A stretch of DNA of 64,000 nt from Veillonella atypica KON (GTDB lineage Bacteria; Bacillota; Negativicutes; Veillonellales; Veillonellaceae), in NCBI RefSeq assembly GCF_002959915.1, contig NZ_PPDE01000003.1, positions 124,001 to 188,000 on the forward strand, given 5' to 3'. The first letter of the stretch is position 1. Every line of letters begins with the position of its first letter. This document shows, piece by piece, positions 10,707 to 20,019 of the stretch. The translations under genes and the position numbers were made by a program. Under the pieces are notes generated by a model that made no database searches, was not told the origin of the DNA, and worked only from the letters and a program-made list of their open reading frames with translations.

Positions 10707-11156
10707 ATGAGAATTTCTACAAAAGGAAGATATGCTTTGATGGTTCTCATCGATCTAGCTGAGCAAGGTCAGGGAAAACCAGTGTCATTACGTTCTGTTG
10801 CAGAACGACAAGGCATATCTGAGAAATATTTAGAAGGTATTGTGGCTCGATTAGGAGCGGCCAGTTTAGTTGATAGCATTCGTGGTAAATACGGCGGCTA
10901 TCGTTTATCTAAAAAACCTAGTGAATATACAATCATTGAAATTTTGATGGCTACAGAGGAATCAATGGCTATTATTGCATCTCTAGATGAAGGTGTATCT
11001 ACGGATGATGTCATTAATGAACGCACCGTTGGATTCTGGGCGGGGTTACAAAATTACATTCACGATTATCTAGAAAGTGTGACCTTACAAGACGTTATCG
11101 ATGGTACATACGCAAAACTAGATACAAAATATGATAATTGGGATGGCTCTATTTAA
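10707..11156 (+). CDS. Rrf2-family transcriptional regulator (CymR-like)
   Basis: 149 residues. The winged helix is at the N-terminus (MRISTKGRYALMVLIDLA, then SEKYLEGIVARL and the wing IRGKYGGYRLSK). There is no cysteine anywhere in the protein, so it cannot bind the Fe-S cluster of IscR or NsrR. Together with cysK 70 bases downstream this points to a CymR-type regulator, which in Bacillus works with CysK to control sulfur metabolism. That role is inferred from context. Ribosome site AAGGAAGG precedes the ATG. Confidence 0.85.
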   Translation: MRISTKGRYALMVLIDLAEQGQGKPVSLRSVAERQGISEKYLEGIVARLGAASLVDSIRGKYGGYRLSKKPSEYTIIEILMATEESMAIIASLDEGVSTDDVINERTVGFWAGLQNYIHDYLESVTLQDVIDGTYAKLDTKYDNWDGSI

Positions 11157-11225
11157 GAGACACATAATTATATATTACATACCATTTATAGTATCCATAA
11201 TATCCGAATATAAGGAGTGTTGATT

Positions 11226-12161
11226 ATGTCTAAAATCGCAAAATCTTTTGTTGAATTAATTGGTAAAACACCATTGTTGGCAGCTACTCGTTTTGGTGAA
11301 AGCGTAGGTGCTGATGCTAATATTTTAGCTAAACTTGAATACTTTAACCCAGGTGGTTCCGTAAAGGATCGTATCGTTGCTGCTATCATTCAAGCTGCTG
11401 TTGCATCTGGTGAATTACAACCAGGCGGTACTATCGTAGAAGCTACATCTGGTAATACAGGTATTGGTTTATCCGCTGTAGGCGCTGCGCTTGGTTATAA
11501 GGTTGTTATCGTAATGCCTGAAACAATGTCTATCGAACGCCGTAAATTAATGCTTGGCTATGGTGCACAACTCGTGTTAACTGATGGTGCACTTGGTATG
11601 AAAGGCGCGATTGCAAAGGCAAAAGAAATCGTAACAGCTACTGCTGGTGCTGTAGAAGCAGGCCAATTCGTAAACCAAGCTAATCCTGCAATTCACTATA
11701 AAACTACAGGCCCTGAAATCTGGGGTGACACAGATGGTGCTGTAGATATCTTCGTAGCTGGTGTTGGTACAGGTGGTACATTAACTGGTACAGGTCGTTT
11801 CTTGAAAGAACAAAATCCTAATGTTAAGGTCGTAGCTGTAGAACCTAAAGACTCTGCTGTATTATCTAACGGTAAACCAGGTCCTCATAAAATCCAAGGT
11901 TTAGGTGCAGGTTTTATTCCTGAAACATTGGATACTAAAATTTATGATGAAGTTATTCAAGTTGCTAACGAAGATGCTTTTAAAACAGCACAAGACTTTG
12001 GTCATACACAAGGTATCTTGGTAGGTATTTCCTCCGGTGCTGCATTGTGGGCCGCTGCAGAATTGGCAAAACGCCCTGAAAACAAAGGTAAGAATATTGT
12101 AGTTATTCTTCCAGATACAGGTGAACGTTACTTGTCTACTGCTTTATTCCCTGAAGATTAA
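11226..12161 (+). CDS. cysK: Cysteine synthase A (O-acetylserine sulfhydrylase)
   Basis: 311 residues from the ATG at 11226, with AAGGAG eight bases upstream. The PLP lysine is Lys47 in NPGGSVKDRI, the substrate loop is SGNTGIGLS, and the phosphate-binding glycine loop is GVGTGGTLTG. The fold type II enzyme makes cysteine from O-acetylserine and sulfide. It follows the CymR-like regulator in the same direction, and in that family CysK can act as a partner of CymR. Confidence 0.95.
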   Translation: MSKIAKSFVELIGKTPLLAATRFGESVGADANILAKLEYFNPGGSVKDRIVAAIIQAAVASGELQPGGTIVEATSGNTGIGLSAVGAALGYKVVIVMPETMSIERRKLMLGYGAQLVLTDGALGMKGAIAKAKEIVTATAGAVEAGQFVNQANPAIHYKTTGPEIWGDTDGAVDIFVAGVGTGGTLTGTGRFLKEQNPNVKVVAVEPKDSAVLSNGKPGPHKIQGLGAGFIPETLDTKIYDEVIQVANEDAFKTAQDFGHTQGILVGISSGAALWAAAELAKRPENKGKNIVVILPDTGERYLSTALFPED

Positions 12162-12187
12162 TAGCATTTCAATATAATATTAGTAAT

Positions 12188-12220
12188 AAAGGCGTCCTGC
12201 TTGTTTAGGACGCCTTTGTT
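12188..12220 (+). terminator. Terminator after cysK
   Basis: AAAGGCGTCCT (12188-12198) pairs perfectly with AGGACGCCTTT (12207-12217). Confidence 0.85.
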
Positions 12221-12243
12221 GTCGATATAAGATAAAAATAACA

Positions 12244-12290
12244 AACAAGTCTGTAATAGCATCATGTATGAAGGCTATTACAGACTTGTT
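12244..12290 (-). terminator. Terminator of the tannase-like gene
   Basis: 17-bp perfect stem (12244-12260 with 12274-12290). Read on the minus strand it is followed by a T-rich tail, so it serves the gene ending at 12323. Confidence 0.8.
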
Positions 12291-12322
12291 ACGTTATGGA
12301 ATAAGTTTATAATCGAGATAGA

Positions 12323-15271
12323 TTATCTACCGTTTTTTACAATAGAATCCATCCAGTTGAATAAATCTTGTAAATCGTAATCGCCAGAGTGATCCACACC
12401 AAATGGTGTAGCCATGTCTACACTATATCCGAGATTTTGTGCACGAGTGCCTACGATTAATGGAATGGCAACAGATGTATTGCTATCTGTTGTACCATAG
12501 CGAATTCGATAATATTTAGCGTTTGTTGCACTAGGAGAACCAAGATAGTTCATAGGGTTCATCATAGTAACGATTTTAGCGTTTTCTACATATACATCGT
12601 TATTAGGCGTTGTATCATGTAGTGCCGCTGTAATCGTGAAGTGATTAGTATCGCTGGTGCTTGTACCGAATAAGCTGTTTTCACCAGAATCATTAGATCT
12701 AGAGTCAAATGCACCTGGTACCTTAGAACGACTAGTAAAACTATTATAAGCATCCCAATCAATGTCTTTCACCAGACCTGTATTCTTATCTAATAGTAAG
12801 AAAGAATAGCGAGACAAATCAGCGCCATTAGATTTAGCTTTATTAGCGGCATCGATGATGAAAGATTTTACATATTGCTTGAATGTGCCATTACCTTTCT
12901 TATCGAGTTTTAAAATAACGCCGGTTCTATCGCGTAATTGTAAGTTGTTTACATAGTCAGGGAAGTGGCTCTTAAGTAAATCTGAGTATGCTACATCATT
13001 ATTCGTTAAGTTCACACGTTGTACACTACGTTGCATTGGCGCTGGTGCACCGCCTACATTCGCTTGAGGTAATTCACCTTGTCCCATAGATACTTTGTTA
13101 AATGATGTGATACCGTTATAGCTCCATTCGTAAGCCATATCTGCAGCATCTAGGTTTGTAATCGGTGCGTAAGCAGAGGATGCATATACATCGGTAGATG
13201 CAGTAGCAGCGCCGAGAGCCTGTAGATATGGTTGGTAATCAGATGTATTCCCTGTTGCACCTTGTAATAAGGAAACGGCACCGCCTGCACTAGTGCCATT
13301 CGTAATAATACGTTTTGCGTTACCTGGCATAGTCGCATCATTAGCGTGTAAATAAGCTGTAGCCGCTTGTAAGTCTACAATGACTGCTGGTGCTTTGCCG
13401 ATGAAGTTACCATCAGAAGCTTTATTTGTACGGCCACGTGTAGCAGGGGATGCAACAACATAACCTCTAGACAATGCATAGAGAGCACTATTTGGCTTAT
13501 TATTTTCTACCTTTGGTGCCATAGGTTGGCTTGGCATATAACCGCCAACATTATTTGGCATAAAGATTGGTGCTGTTTGTGTATTATAACCATTTACAGT
13601 GCCATTATTGAAATACTCTTCAGGTATGTAAATGTTTATGTACTGCTGATCAATATCGATAGGATTTGATACATATGGGATATATTCAAATGCGCGATAT
13701 TTAATCTCTTTATTATCCACCGTTCCCGTCATTGACTCGTAATTATTGATATCAAAGGTGAGGGTAATCTTTGCAGATGTGTCAGCTTGTAATGGGGGAT
13801 CGATTGGCTGTGAAAGTATATTTTTTTCACCTGTTGTAGTAGAACCTTTTGTAGAAGCTTGATTACGTTCATTAACATACGATTCAGGCAATTTAGGCTC
13901 TTGAGCTTGTTTTGCTTCCGCTTCCGCTCGAGCTTTTGCTTCGGCCTGAGCCTTAGCCTCCGCCTCGGCTTTAGTCTTAGCTTCTTGTTCTGCTTTAATC
14001 TTTGCCTCTTGTGCTGCTTTTGCTTGCTCTGCGGCAATACGTTCTTGTTCCGCTTTAATAGCGGCTTGGCGCTGAGCCTCAGCTTCCGCTTGAGCCTTAG
14101 CTTTTGCTTCCTGCTCTGCTTTAGCTTGTTCTGCTGCAATACGCTCTTGTTCCGCTTTAATAGCCGCTTGGCGTTGAGCTTCAGCTTGTTCTGCAGCGAT
14201 GCGTTCTTGTTCTGCTTTAATAGCGGCTTGACGTTGTGCCTCGGCTTGCTCTGCCGCGATGCGTTCTTGTTCTGCTTTAATAGCAGCTTGACGTTGTGCC
14301 TCAGCTTGCTCTGCAGCGATGCGATCTTGTTCCGCTTTAATAGCAGCTTGACGTTGGGCCTCAGCTTGCTCTGCAGCGATGCGATCTTGTTCCGCTTTAA
14401 TAGCAGCTTGACGTTGAGCCTCAGCTTGCTCTGCCGCAATACGCTCTTGTTCCGCTTTGATAACAGCTTGGCGTTGAGCCTCAGCTTGTTGAGTTGCAAT
14501 ACGCTCTTGTTCCGCTTTGATAGCAGTTTGGCGTTGAGCTTCTTGTTGCTGAGCTAATAACTCCGCTTGGCGCTGTGCCTCTTGTTGTTGTGCTAATAAT
14601 GCGGCTTGGCGTTGTGCTTCGGCAGCTCGTTCAGCTGCCATTTGGCGCACTGCTTGCGCTTGTTCACTGCTTTGTTGTTGCATTGCTTCTTGTTGTGCAG
14701 CTTGTTCTTCCGCTAATTTAGCTAAACGCTCACGTTCAGCACGTTGAATATCACGAATGGTTAGTGTACGTTTGGCAATAACTGATTTAGTCGTGGTTGT
14801 ATTAGCAACTACTAATGGTGTAGTAGATTGTTCCTGCACAATGATCGGTGTACGTTGTACTTGCGTTGTTTGCATTTGCTGCTTGCCATCTACTTGCTTT
14901 TGTACGGTAACAGGCTCAGTTTTGCGTTGTATGTTGATTAAACTATGCATAGCCAATGTCGGCTCCATCATAGTATTCGTTTTTTTATTAACAACGTATT
15001 GTGGTTGTGAAACGGCTCTATATTGTTCCTCTAAAGCTTTAGCTGTATCTGGAACTGGCACTGGGCGCACACGAGGGACCATAGGTTGAGTATCCATTGG
15101 TCGTACGACTGGAGTCGCTACATTATTAATAGTTTCTGTCGTTGATTCAGAAGTAGTTTTAGATCCTACTAAATCATTCATGTTAAGGACCGGAGCTGCG
15201 TGAGCAACGCCACCCAATGCTGCTGCTGCAAAAAACGCAGCAGTCACTTGACGTTTCTTAGATGATTTCAT
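12323..15271 (-). CDS. Secreted subtype B tannase-like esterase with TolA-like coiled coil
   Basis: 982 residues. A signal peptide (KKRQVTAAFFAAAALGG, cleavage probably after AHA) directs export. Residues about 30-180 are Pro/Thr/Val-rich linker. Residues about 184-455 form an Ala/Glu/Gln/Lys-rich helix with eight copies of a 20-residue unit around AIKAEQERIAAEQAEAQRQ, resembling TolA domain II. The C-terminal half is an alpha/beta hydrolase with the nucleophile elbow NGTSAGG (Ser661) and a final VDHSGDYDL (His961), as in subtype B tannases and feruloyl esterases. It may hydrolyse gallate esters in the periplasm or at the surface. Known tannases are about half this length, so the coiled coil is the unusual part. 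No membrane anchor or autotransporter domain was seen. Confidence 0.75.
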   Translation of the reverse strand: MKSSKKRQVTAAFFAAAALGGVAHAAPVLNMNDLVGSKTTSESTTETINNVATPVVRPMDTQPMVPRVRPVPVPDTAKALEEQYRAVSQPQYVVNKKTNTMMEPTLAMHSLINIQRKTEPVTVQKQVDGKQQMQTTQVQRTPIIVQEQSTTPLVVANTTTTKSVIAKRTLTIRDIQRAERERLAKLAEEQAAQQEAMQQQSSEQAQAVRQMAAERAAEAQRQAALLAQQQEAQRQAELLAQQQEAQRQTAIKAEQERIATQQAEAQRQAVIKAEQERIAAEQAEAQRQAAIKAEQDRIAAEQAEAQRQAAIKAEQDRIAAEQAEAQRQAAIKAEQERIAAEQAEAQRQAAIKAEQERIAAEQAEAQRQAAIKAEQERIAAEQAKAEQEAKAKAQAEAEAQRQAAIKAEQERIAAEQAKAAQEAKIKAEQEAKTKAEAEAKAQAEAKARAEAEAKQAQEPKLPESYVNERNQASTKGSTTTGEKNILSQPIDPPLQADTSAKITLTFDINNYESMTGTVDNKEIKYRAFEYIPYVSNPIDIDQQYINIYIPEEYFNNGTVNGYNTQTAPIFMPNNVGGYMPSQPMAPKVENNKPNSALYALSRGYVVASPATRGRTNKASDGNFIGKAPAVIVDLQAATAYLHANDATMPGNAKRIITNGTSAGGAVSLLQGATGNTSDYQPYLQALGAATASTDVYASSAYAPITNLDAADMAYEWSYNGITSFNKVSMGQGELPQANVGGAPAPMQRSVQRVNLTNNDVAYSDLLKSHFPDYVNNLQLRDRTGVILKLDKKGNGTFKQYVKSFIIDAANKAKSNGADLSRYSFLLLDKNTGLVKDIDWDAYNSFTSRSKVPGAFDSRSNDSGENSLFGTSTSDTNHFTITAALHDTTPNNDVYVENAKIVTMMNPMNYLGSPSATNAKYYRIRYGTTDSNTSVAIPLIVGTRAQNLGYSVDMATPFGVDHSGDYDLQDLFNWMDSIVKNGR
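14025..14560 (-). repeat. 60-bp tandem repeats inside the tannase-like gene
   Basis: A 60-base unit coding for 20 residues recurs in register (14161, 14221, 14281, 14341, 14401 and 14461 begin equivalent units), with a further diverged copy near 14041 after an insertion. Units differ by a few bases, mostly silent or Glu/Asp, so the array is old enough to have drifted but could change copy number by recombination. Confidence 0.9.
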
Positions 15272-15757
15272 GAATTATTCTCCGAACTAGATTTCAAATA
15301 ATAATTTATAATTTTAAAAATTATTTATATTTATATAGTTTATCATAAATATGGCTAATTGTACAATTTCCAAAAATATAGGCTATATCAAGTGAAAATG
15401 GTATTACAGGAAATTAGAAATTTAGAATTAAATTTAAAATCATATGTTATAGAGGCATAATAGCTGATTATATAAAACAGAAGAGAAACTAAATCATCTA
15501 AATGTTGAGAAGATAAAGTATATCAAGTAATTTGGAATAAGGTTAAGACTGGTTATGTAGTTATTTCTAAATTTGTAAAAATAGCGGTAAGAAAAAAACT
15601 GTAGCAGAAGGTAATACTACTATAATAATTGATGGTAATACAGGTATTAATGCTGACAATTTGAAGTCGAGAGAATATTAGACTTATGTATACATTTCTC
15701 AATAAAATATGGTATGCTTTGGGTAATTTAATCGAGTTTTGTTTTAAAGGAGAGAAC
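15272..15757. other. AT-rich divergent intergenic region
   Basis: About 486 very AT-rich bases between the tannase-like gene (minus) and the first secreted protein (plus). On the minus strand TTGTAC followed 18 bases later by TAAACT near 15345-15370 is a weak promoter candidate for the tannase-like gene. The right half carries a short coding remnant (15574-15681). Confidence 0.5.
15574..15681 (+). pseudogene. Possible remnant of a repeat-rich adhesin
   Basis: A 35-codon open stretch, without a start codon, reads NSGKKKTVAEGNTTIIIDG followed by NTGINADNL and a stop. This pattern resembles short repeats in the head of trimeric autotransporter (YadA-like) adhesins, common in Veillonella. The stretch is short and the match is from memory of the pattern, so it is only a suggestion. 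Confidence 0.25.
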
Positions 15758-16342
15758 ATGTTTAGAAAATTCTTATTAGCATGTATGGTGATGGCTACTT
15801 TTACCATGCAAATTCAAGCTATTTCAATTAATGAATTAAATAGTTCATCGCAGTTTAAAAATGTGTATCAAAAATCGTATCCTTATGAAGGCGGTTCTAT
15901 ACAAAATAAGCTGATAAGTTATTTAAATACATATTCTGTAGAGTCTCTAGAATACGCAGCACCACACTATAAATTAAAAGGTACTTTTTATGCTGTTTAT
16001 GAAACTCCTCGAAGTGCATCTATTACAGAATATGAATTAACTACTACCTATGATACGAATTACTCATTAGGGTCCTTAATACAAGCTATGAATGTTGTAA
16101 AGCCATCACCATCTATGTACGCTGTGATTAAGGCTGCACAGGATGAATCAGGGATACAAGTCGAGTTACAAGAGGTGAAACGATATAATGGGGACGGTAC
16201 AGAGGTTACTAGTAAAGCTCCTTTAGTGCATCAATTACGTCCTATAGATCGTGGACGGTTTGATGAAGACTTATTTGCTGTAGCAGACGCTATGTTTGCT
16301 GTAGCGTATCAGCAGCATTTTGATGACATTGTAGTGAAATGA
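15758..16342 (+). CDS. Secreted protein of unknown function (tandem copy 1)
   Basis: 194 residues from the ATG at 15758, which follows AAAGGAGAGAAC; an upstream in-frame ATG at 15686 has no ribosome site. A signal peptide (FRKFLLACMVMATFTM, cleavage probably after IQA) is followed by a domain starting ISINELNSSSQF. It is a diverged relative of the next gene: both have a SxNEL/SNTEL start, an EY-rich beta segment and a closing pattern with FDD(I/V)V. No known family was recognised. Probably periplasmic. The next gene follows within 8 bases, so they are co-transcribed. Confidence 0.75.
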   Translation: MFRKFLLACMVMATFTMQIQAISINELNSSSQFKNVYQKSYPYEGGSIQNKLISYLNTYSVESLEYAAPHYKLKGTFYAVYETPRSASITEYELTTTYDTNYSLGSLIQAMNVVKPSPSMYAVIKAAQDESGIQVELQEVKRYNGDGTEVTSKAPLVHQLRPIDRGRFDEDLFAVADAMFAVAYQQHFDDIVVK

Positions 16343-16350
16343 GGTGCCTT

Positions 16351-16929
16351 ATGAAACATTTTGTATTTCTTGTGGCGCTGGTATGTGTTTTGTGTGCTTC
16401 TTTAAATCCTGTGAAGGCTGTGTCCAATACTGAGTTGCAAGATACTAGTCGTTTTGCACGAATTATATCTAAAGGTGATACAGGTGGTGGAGATGGTAAA
16501 TATATTGAATTAAGTACTATCCGAGATAATTCTACAGATGCGCATACAAAAAATATAGAGGCTAAGATATATGTTGTATTGCCTTCATCTGATTTAATTA
16601 GGGAATATAAGGTTCGTTATGACTATGACTTAAACCGTTCCTTTGCTAATATGGTAGCTAAGGCACCAGAGCTAAAAACAAGGCTACCAGATTTTTCTTT
16701 AAATGAATTATGGAATATAAAAATGATGGAATCTGGTATTGTAGGGACGGTACTAAATCAACAGGATTACACTCTCAATGGTGAAAGTAAACCAACACAA
16801 CCACCTCTTAAAGGCTATGAGAATGTTACATTCTTAACACCTACGGACTTTGATTTTGAAAGCTATCATGTTGCTAATCGCGTATTTAAAATGGTATATG
16901 GTACATTTTATGATGATGTAATCCGATGA
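16351..16929 (+). CDS. Secreted protein of unknown function (tandem copy 2)
   Basis: 192 residues from the ATG at 16351, preceded by GAGGTG; an ATG at 16339 overlapping the previous stop is the alternative. A signal peptide (KHFVFLVALVCVLCASL, cleavage probably after VKA) is followed by SNTELQDTSRFARII. The LIREYKVRYDYDLNRSF segment lines up with ITEYELTTTYDTNYSL of the preceding protein and YGTFYDDVI with YQQHFDDIV, so the pair arose by duplication. No family or catalytic motif is evident. Confidence 0.75.
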   Translation: MKHFVFLVALVCVLCASLNPVKAVSNTELQDTSRFARIISKGDTGGGDGKYIELSTIRDNSTDAHTKNIEAKIYVVLPSSDLIREYKVRYDYDLNRSFANMVAKAPELKTRLPDFSLNELWNIKMMESGIVGTVLNQQDYTLNGESKPTQPPLKGYENVTFLTPTDFDFESYHVANRVFKMVYGTFYDDVIR

Positions 16930-16958
16930 GCGGATCGAAGATATAAGTTATAAATACA

Positions 16959-16992
16959 AACACCCTATGTCAGTGTTGTGACATAGGGTGTT
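16959..16992. terminator. Bidirectional terminator between secreted pair and fruA
   Basis: AACACCCTATGTCA and TGACATAGGGTGTT form a 14-bp stem with TTTT on the plus side and a T-rich tail on the minus side. Confidence 0.8.
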
Positions 16993-17055
16993 TTGCATAC
17001 ATTAGTTATTAGTCAGTTATTTATAATTATTAAACTAATTAGTCTAATGATGATA

Positions 17056-19035
17056 TTATTTTTTGAGTTTTGGTTTTACGATAGCCAAGATAATGCAAGC
17101 TACAACGGAACCGATTGCAATGGATGCAAGGTAAAGAAGTGGGTTGCCGATTGTTGGTACTACGAAGATACCACCGTGAGGTGCACGTAATGTACATTCA
17201 AAGAACATGGATAATGCACCAGCTGTACCAGCACCGATGATGCAAGAAGGCAATACGCGGATAGGATCAGCTGCGGCAAATGGGATAGCACCTTCTGTGA
17301 TGAAGGAAAGCCCCATGATGTAGTTAGTAATACCAGATTTACGTTCTGCTTCTGTGAAGCGGCTAGGGAAGAATGTTGTACAAAGGGCAATCGCCAATGG
17401 AGGAACCATACCACCAGCCATAACAGCGGCCATAATACCATATTCACCAGTTGCTAGAGCGCCTGTACCGATAACATAGGCTGCTTTGTTGACAGGGCCA
17501 CCCATATCAACAGACATCATAGCACCGAAGACAAGACCTAATAATACGCGGCTAGTAGTGCCCATTGTTTGCAAGGAATTCATAAGCCATTCGTTCAAAG
17601 CAGATACTGGTGGATTGATGATAAATGTAATCGCGATACCAATGAACAATACGCCCAGTACAGGGTAGAAGAGTACTGGTTTTGTACCTTCTAATGCTGG
17701 AGGTAATCCGGATACGAGTTTCTTAACTAACAGTACTAAGTAACCTGCTGCAAAGCCTGCAATCAAGGCCCCGAGGAAACCAGAACCACCTTGGTTTGCT
17801 AGCAAGCCCCCAACAAAACCAGCTACAAGACCTGGACGGTCTGCAATACTCATAGCGATGTAACCCGCTAGAACAGGTAACATAAATCCGAAGGAAGCAC
17901 CGCCGATTTTCATTAGGAATGCAGATAATGGTGTACCAGAACCAAAGTTTTTGGCATTAGCTGGATCGAATGTGTCAAATAGGAATGCGAGAGCGATTAG
18001 AATGCCACCGCCGATAACGAATGGCAACATGTGAGATACGCCATTCATCAAATGCTTGTAAATTTGACGACCAAAGCTATCTTTTGCATCGATAGCCGAA
18101 TTTGCGCTATCTTTATCTGCCTGTGAGGCATGGTATACCGGTGCTGTGCCAGACATAGCTTCACGCAATAATTCTTCTGCTTTATTAATGCCGTTTGCTA
18201 CCTTAGTTTGAATCATTGGCTTGCCATCAAATCGAGCCATTTCAACTTGGCGGTCAGAAGCGACGATGATGCATTTAGCATGCTCGATTTCTTCTGCTGT
18301 AAGTGCATCTTTAATGCCAGAAGCACCATTCTTTTCTACTTTTAAAGAGATGCCCATTTCTTTAGCTTTACGTTCCAAGGATTCTGCAGCCATGTATGTA
18401 TGAGCAATGCCAGTAGGACAGCCTGTAACAGCTAATACTTCGTAATGTGGATTATCTACAGATACCTTAGGAACCACTTTTTCGATAGCCTCTGTAGCTT
18501 TTGCTTCGATAGCTTCGGTAATGCTTGGTGCTTTTTCATCTTCCGTCTTGATATAGCCTTCTACAGATGGATCAAAGTTGCCTTCTTCTTTGGCGGTGAT
18601 AAGTTCTAAGAAACGGTCCACTGTAGCAGCTTGGATGAGAGCGTTTTTGAAGTCCGGATCAATTACCATAGTGGCTAATTTGCTCAATACTTCTACATGA
18701 GTGTCTGCAGCGCCTTCTGGTGCTGCAATCATGAAGAATAGGCGAGATGGTTGTCCATCGAGGGCCTCGAAATCAACACCGTTAGGAACGACCATAGCAG
18801 CAAGGCCAGCTTCCTTTACACCTGCTGATTTAGCATGTGGTGTGGCGATACCGTCGCCAAGGCCAGTAGAACCGGATTTTTCGCGGGCAAAGACAGCTTC
18901 TAAGTATTCTGCCTTGTCAGATAGGTTGCCGCCTTTATCCATTAAATCACCTAGAGTGTAAATGGCATCCGCTTTGTTAGTTGGTGATGCATTCAGCAGG
19001 ATTGATTGGGGCTTTAATAAATCAGTAATCTTCAT
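17056..19035 (-). CDS. fruA: Fructose-specific PTS transporter, IIABC in one chain
   Basis: 659 residues with three PTS modules in order. IIA (about 1-145) has the phosphorylated histidine His67 in DGIATPHAKS. IIB (about 195-290) has the phospho-cysteine in VTGCPTGIAHTYMAAE. IIC (about 315-655) is the membrane channel. It imports fructose and phosphorylates it at C1, using phosphate passed from EI and HPr, both encoded 3 kb away. AAGGAG precedes the start. It is last in the dapF-nhaC-fruK-fruA run, 40 bases after fruK. Confidence 0.95.
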   Translation of the reverse strand: MKITDLLKPQSILLNASPTNKADAIYTLGDLMDKGGNLSDKAEYLEAVFAREKSGSTGLGDGIATPHAKSAGVKEAGLAAMVVPNGVDFEALDGQPSRLFFMIAAPEGAADTHVEVLSKLATMVIDPDFKNALIQAATVDRFLELITAKEEGNFDPSVEGYIKTEDEKAPSITEAIEAKATEAIEKVVPKVSVDNPHYEVLAVTGCPTGIAHTYMAAESLERKAKEMGISLKVEKNGASGIKDALTAEEIEHAKCIIVASDRQVEMARFDGKPMIQTKVANGINKAEELLREAMSGTAPVYHASQADKDSANSAIDAKDSFGRQIYKHLMNGVSHMLPFVIGGGILIALAFLFDTFDPANAKNFGSGTPLSAFLMKIGGASFGFMLPVLAGYIAMSIADRPGLVAGFVGGLLANQGGSGFLGALIAGFAAGYLVLLVKKLVSGLPPALEGTKPVLFYPVLGVLFIGIAITFIINPPVSALNEWLMNSLQTMGTTSRVLLGLVFGAMMSVDMGGPVNKAAYVIGTGALATGEYGIMAAVMAGGMVPPLAIALCTTFFPSRFTEAERKSGITNYIMGLSFITEGAIPFAAADPIRVLPSCIIGAGTAGALSMFFECTLRAPHGGIFVVPTIGNPLLYLASIAIGSVVACIILAIVKPKLKK

Positions 19036-19075
19036 GTGTGTACTCCTTACTGTACATATATAATGAATAATATAA

Positions 19076-19984
19076 TTAACGAATGGTGTTAAGCAAGGCG
19101 AGGACCTCGTCCTTGGTGGCTAGATTCTCCGAAAAGGCTGAAGCAGAGCCTGTTGCAATACCCCAATAGAGGGCTTGTTGTAAATCTTGGGTGTTGAGGT
19201 ATCCAGTCATGAAACCAGCTACCATAGAATCGCCGGCACCAACGGAGTTAATAAGCGTTCCTTTAGGTGCAGGACTTGTATAGACTGTACCATCAGCGGA
19301 TACCAAGATAGCACCGTCTCCAGCCATGGAGATGAGTACATGTTGTGCACCTTGGGACTGTAATTTTTTAGCTGCAGTGACTAAATCATCTTTTGTAGAC
19401 AATGTACGTCCGAAGATTTCGCTTAATTCGTGATTGTTTGGTTTGATTAAAAATGGTTTGTATGGCAATACACGAGTTAATAGATCCTTAGTTGCGTCTA
19501 CGACGATACGAATATGTTTATTAGCTAAGCGCTTCATAATGATTTCGTACATATCACTTGGGAGGCTAGACGGAATGCTGCCTGCTAAGATTAATGTATC
19601 TTGCTCTGTTAATGTATCAATTTGGGCGTATAAGGCCTGTAGTTCATCATCGGCTATGATAGGACCACGACCATTGATTTCCGTTTCTTCATCGGATGCT
19701 TTTACTTTAACATTGATGCGGGTTAAACCCTCTCTAAGACGGATAAAGCTTTCACGGACACCAAATTCATTGAGCTGACGCACAATTTCATCACCTGTAA
19801 AGCCAGCGATAAAACCGAGTGCCGTCGTATCCATGCCTAGGTTATTGAGGACGATGGATACATTGATGCCCTTGCCACCGCCCAGCACATATTCTTGTTC
19901 AGTGCGATTGATTGTACCCGTGGTTAAGTGGTCTAAGCGAACGATATAATCCAATGCAGGATTGAAAGTAATCGTATAAATCAT
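19076..19984 (-). CDS. fruK: 1-phosphofructokinase
   Basis: 302 residues from the ATG at 19984, chosen because AGGAAAACTT precedes it and MIYTITFNPALDYIV is the standard family start; a longer frame upstream overlaps the neighbouring gene. PfkB-family signs are GGGKGINVS near residue 38 and the C-terminal GAGDSMVAGF with the catalytic Asp. It phosphorylates fructose 1-phosphate, the product of FruA, to fructose 1,6-bisphosphate. No FruR-type regulator adjoins it. Confidence 0.94.
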   Translation of the reverse strand: MIYTITFNPALDYIVRLDHLTTGTINRTEQEYVLGGGKGINVSIVLNNLGMDTTALGFIAGFTGDEIVRQLNEFGVRESFIRLREGLTRINVKVKASDEETEINGRGPIIADDELQALYAQIDTLTEQDTLILAGSIPSSLPSDMYEIIMKRLANKHIRIVVDATKDLLTRVLPYKPFLIKPNNHELSEIFGRTLSTKDDLVTAAKKLQSQGAQHVLISMAGDGAILVSADGTVYTSPAPKGTLINSVGAGDSMVAGFMTGYLNTQDLQQALYWGIATGSASAFSENLATKDEVLALLNTIR

Positions 19985-20019
19985 AAGTTTTCCTCTATAT
20001 TTCGTATAAATAGAATGTA

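Noticed and set aside
11157-11225. T-box leader upstream of cysK or argS
   Set aside because: No T-box core sequence and gaps are too short.
13859-14557. Long plus-strand frame opposite the tannase-like gene
   Set aside because: It mirrors the 60-bp coiled-coil repeats; composition of the repeat keeps several frames open. No start signal or sensible protein.
14025-14560. Regular 60-bp repeats as a CRISPR array
   Set aside because: Whole units repeat without unique spacers and encode protein in frame; no cas genes nearby.
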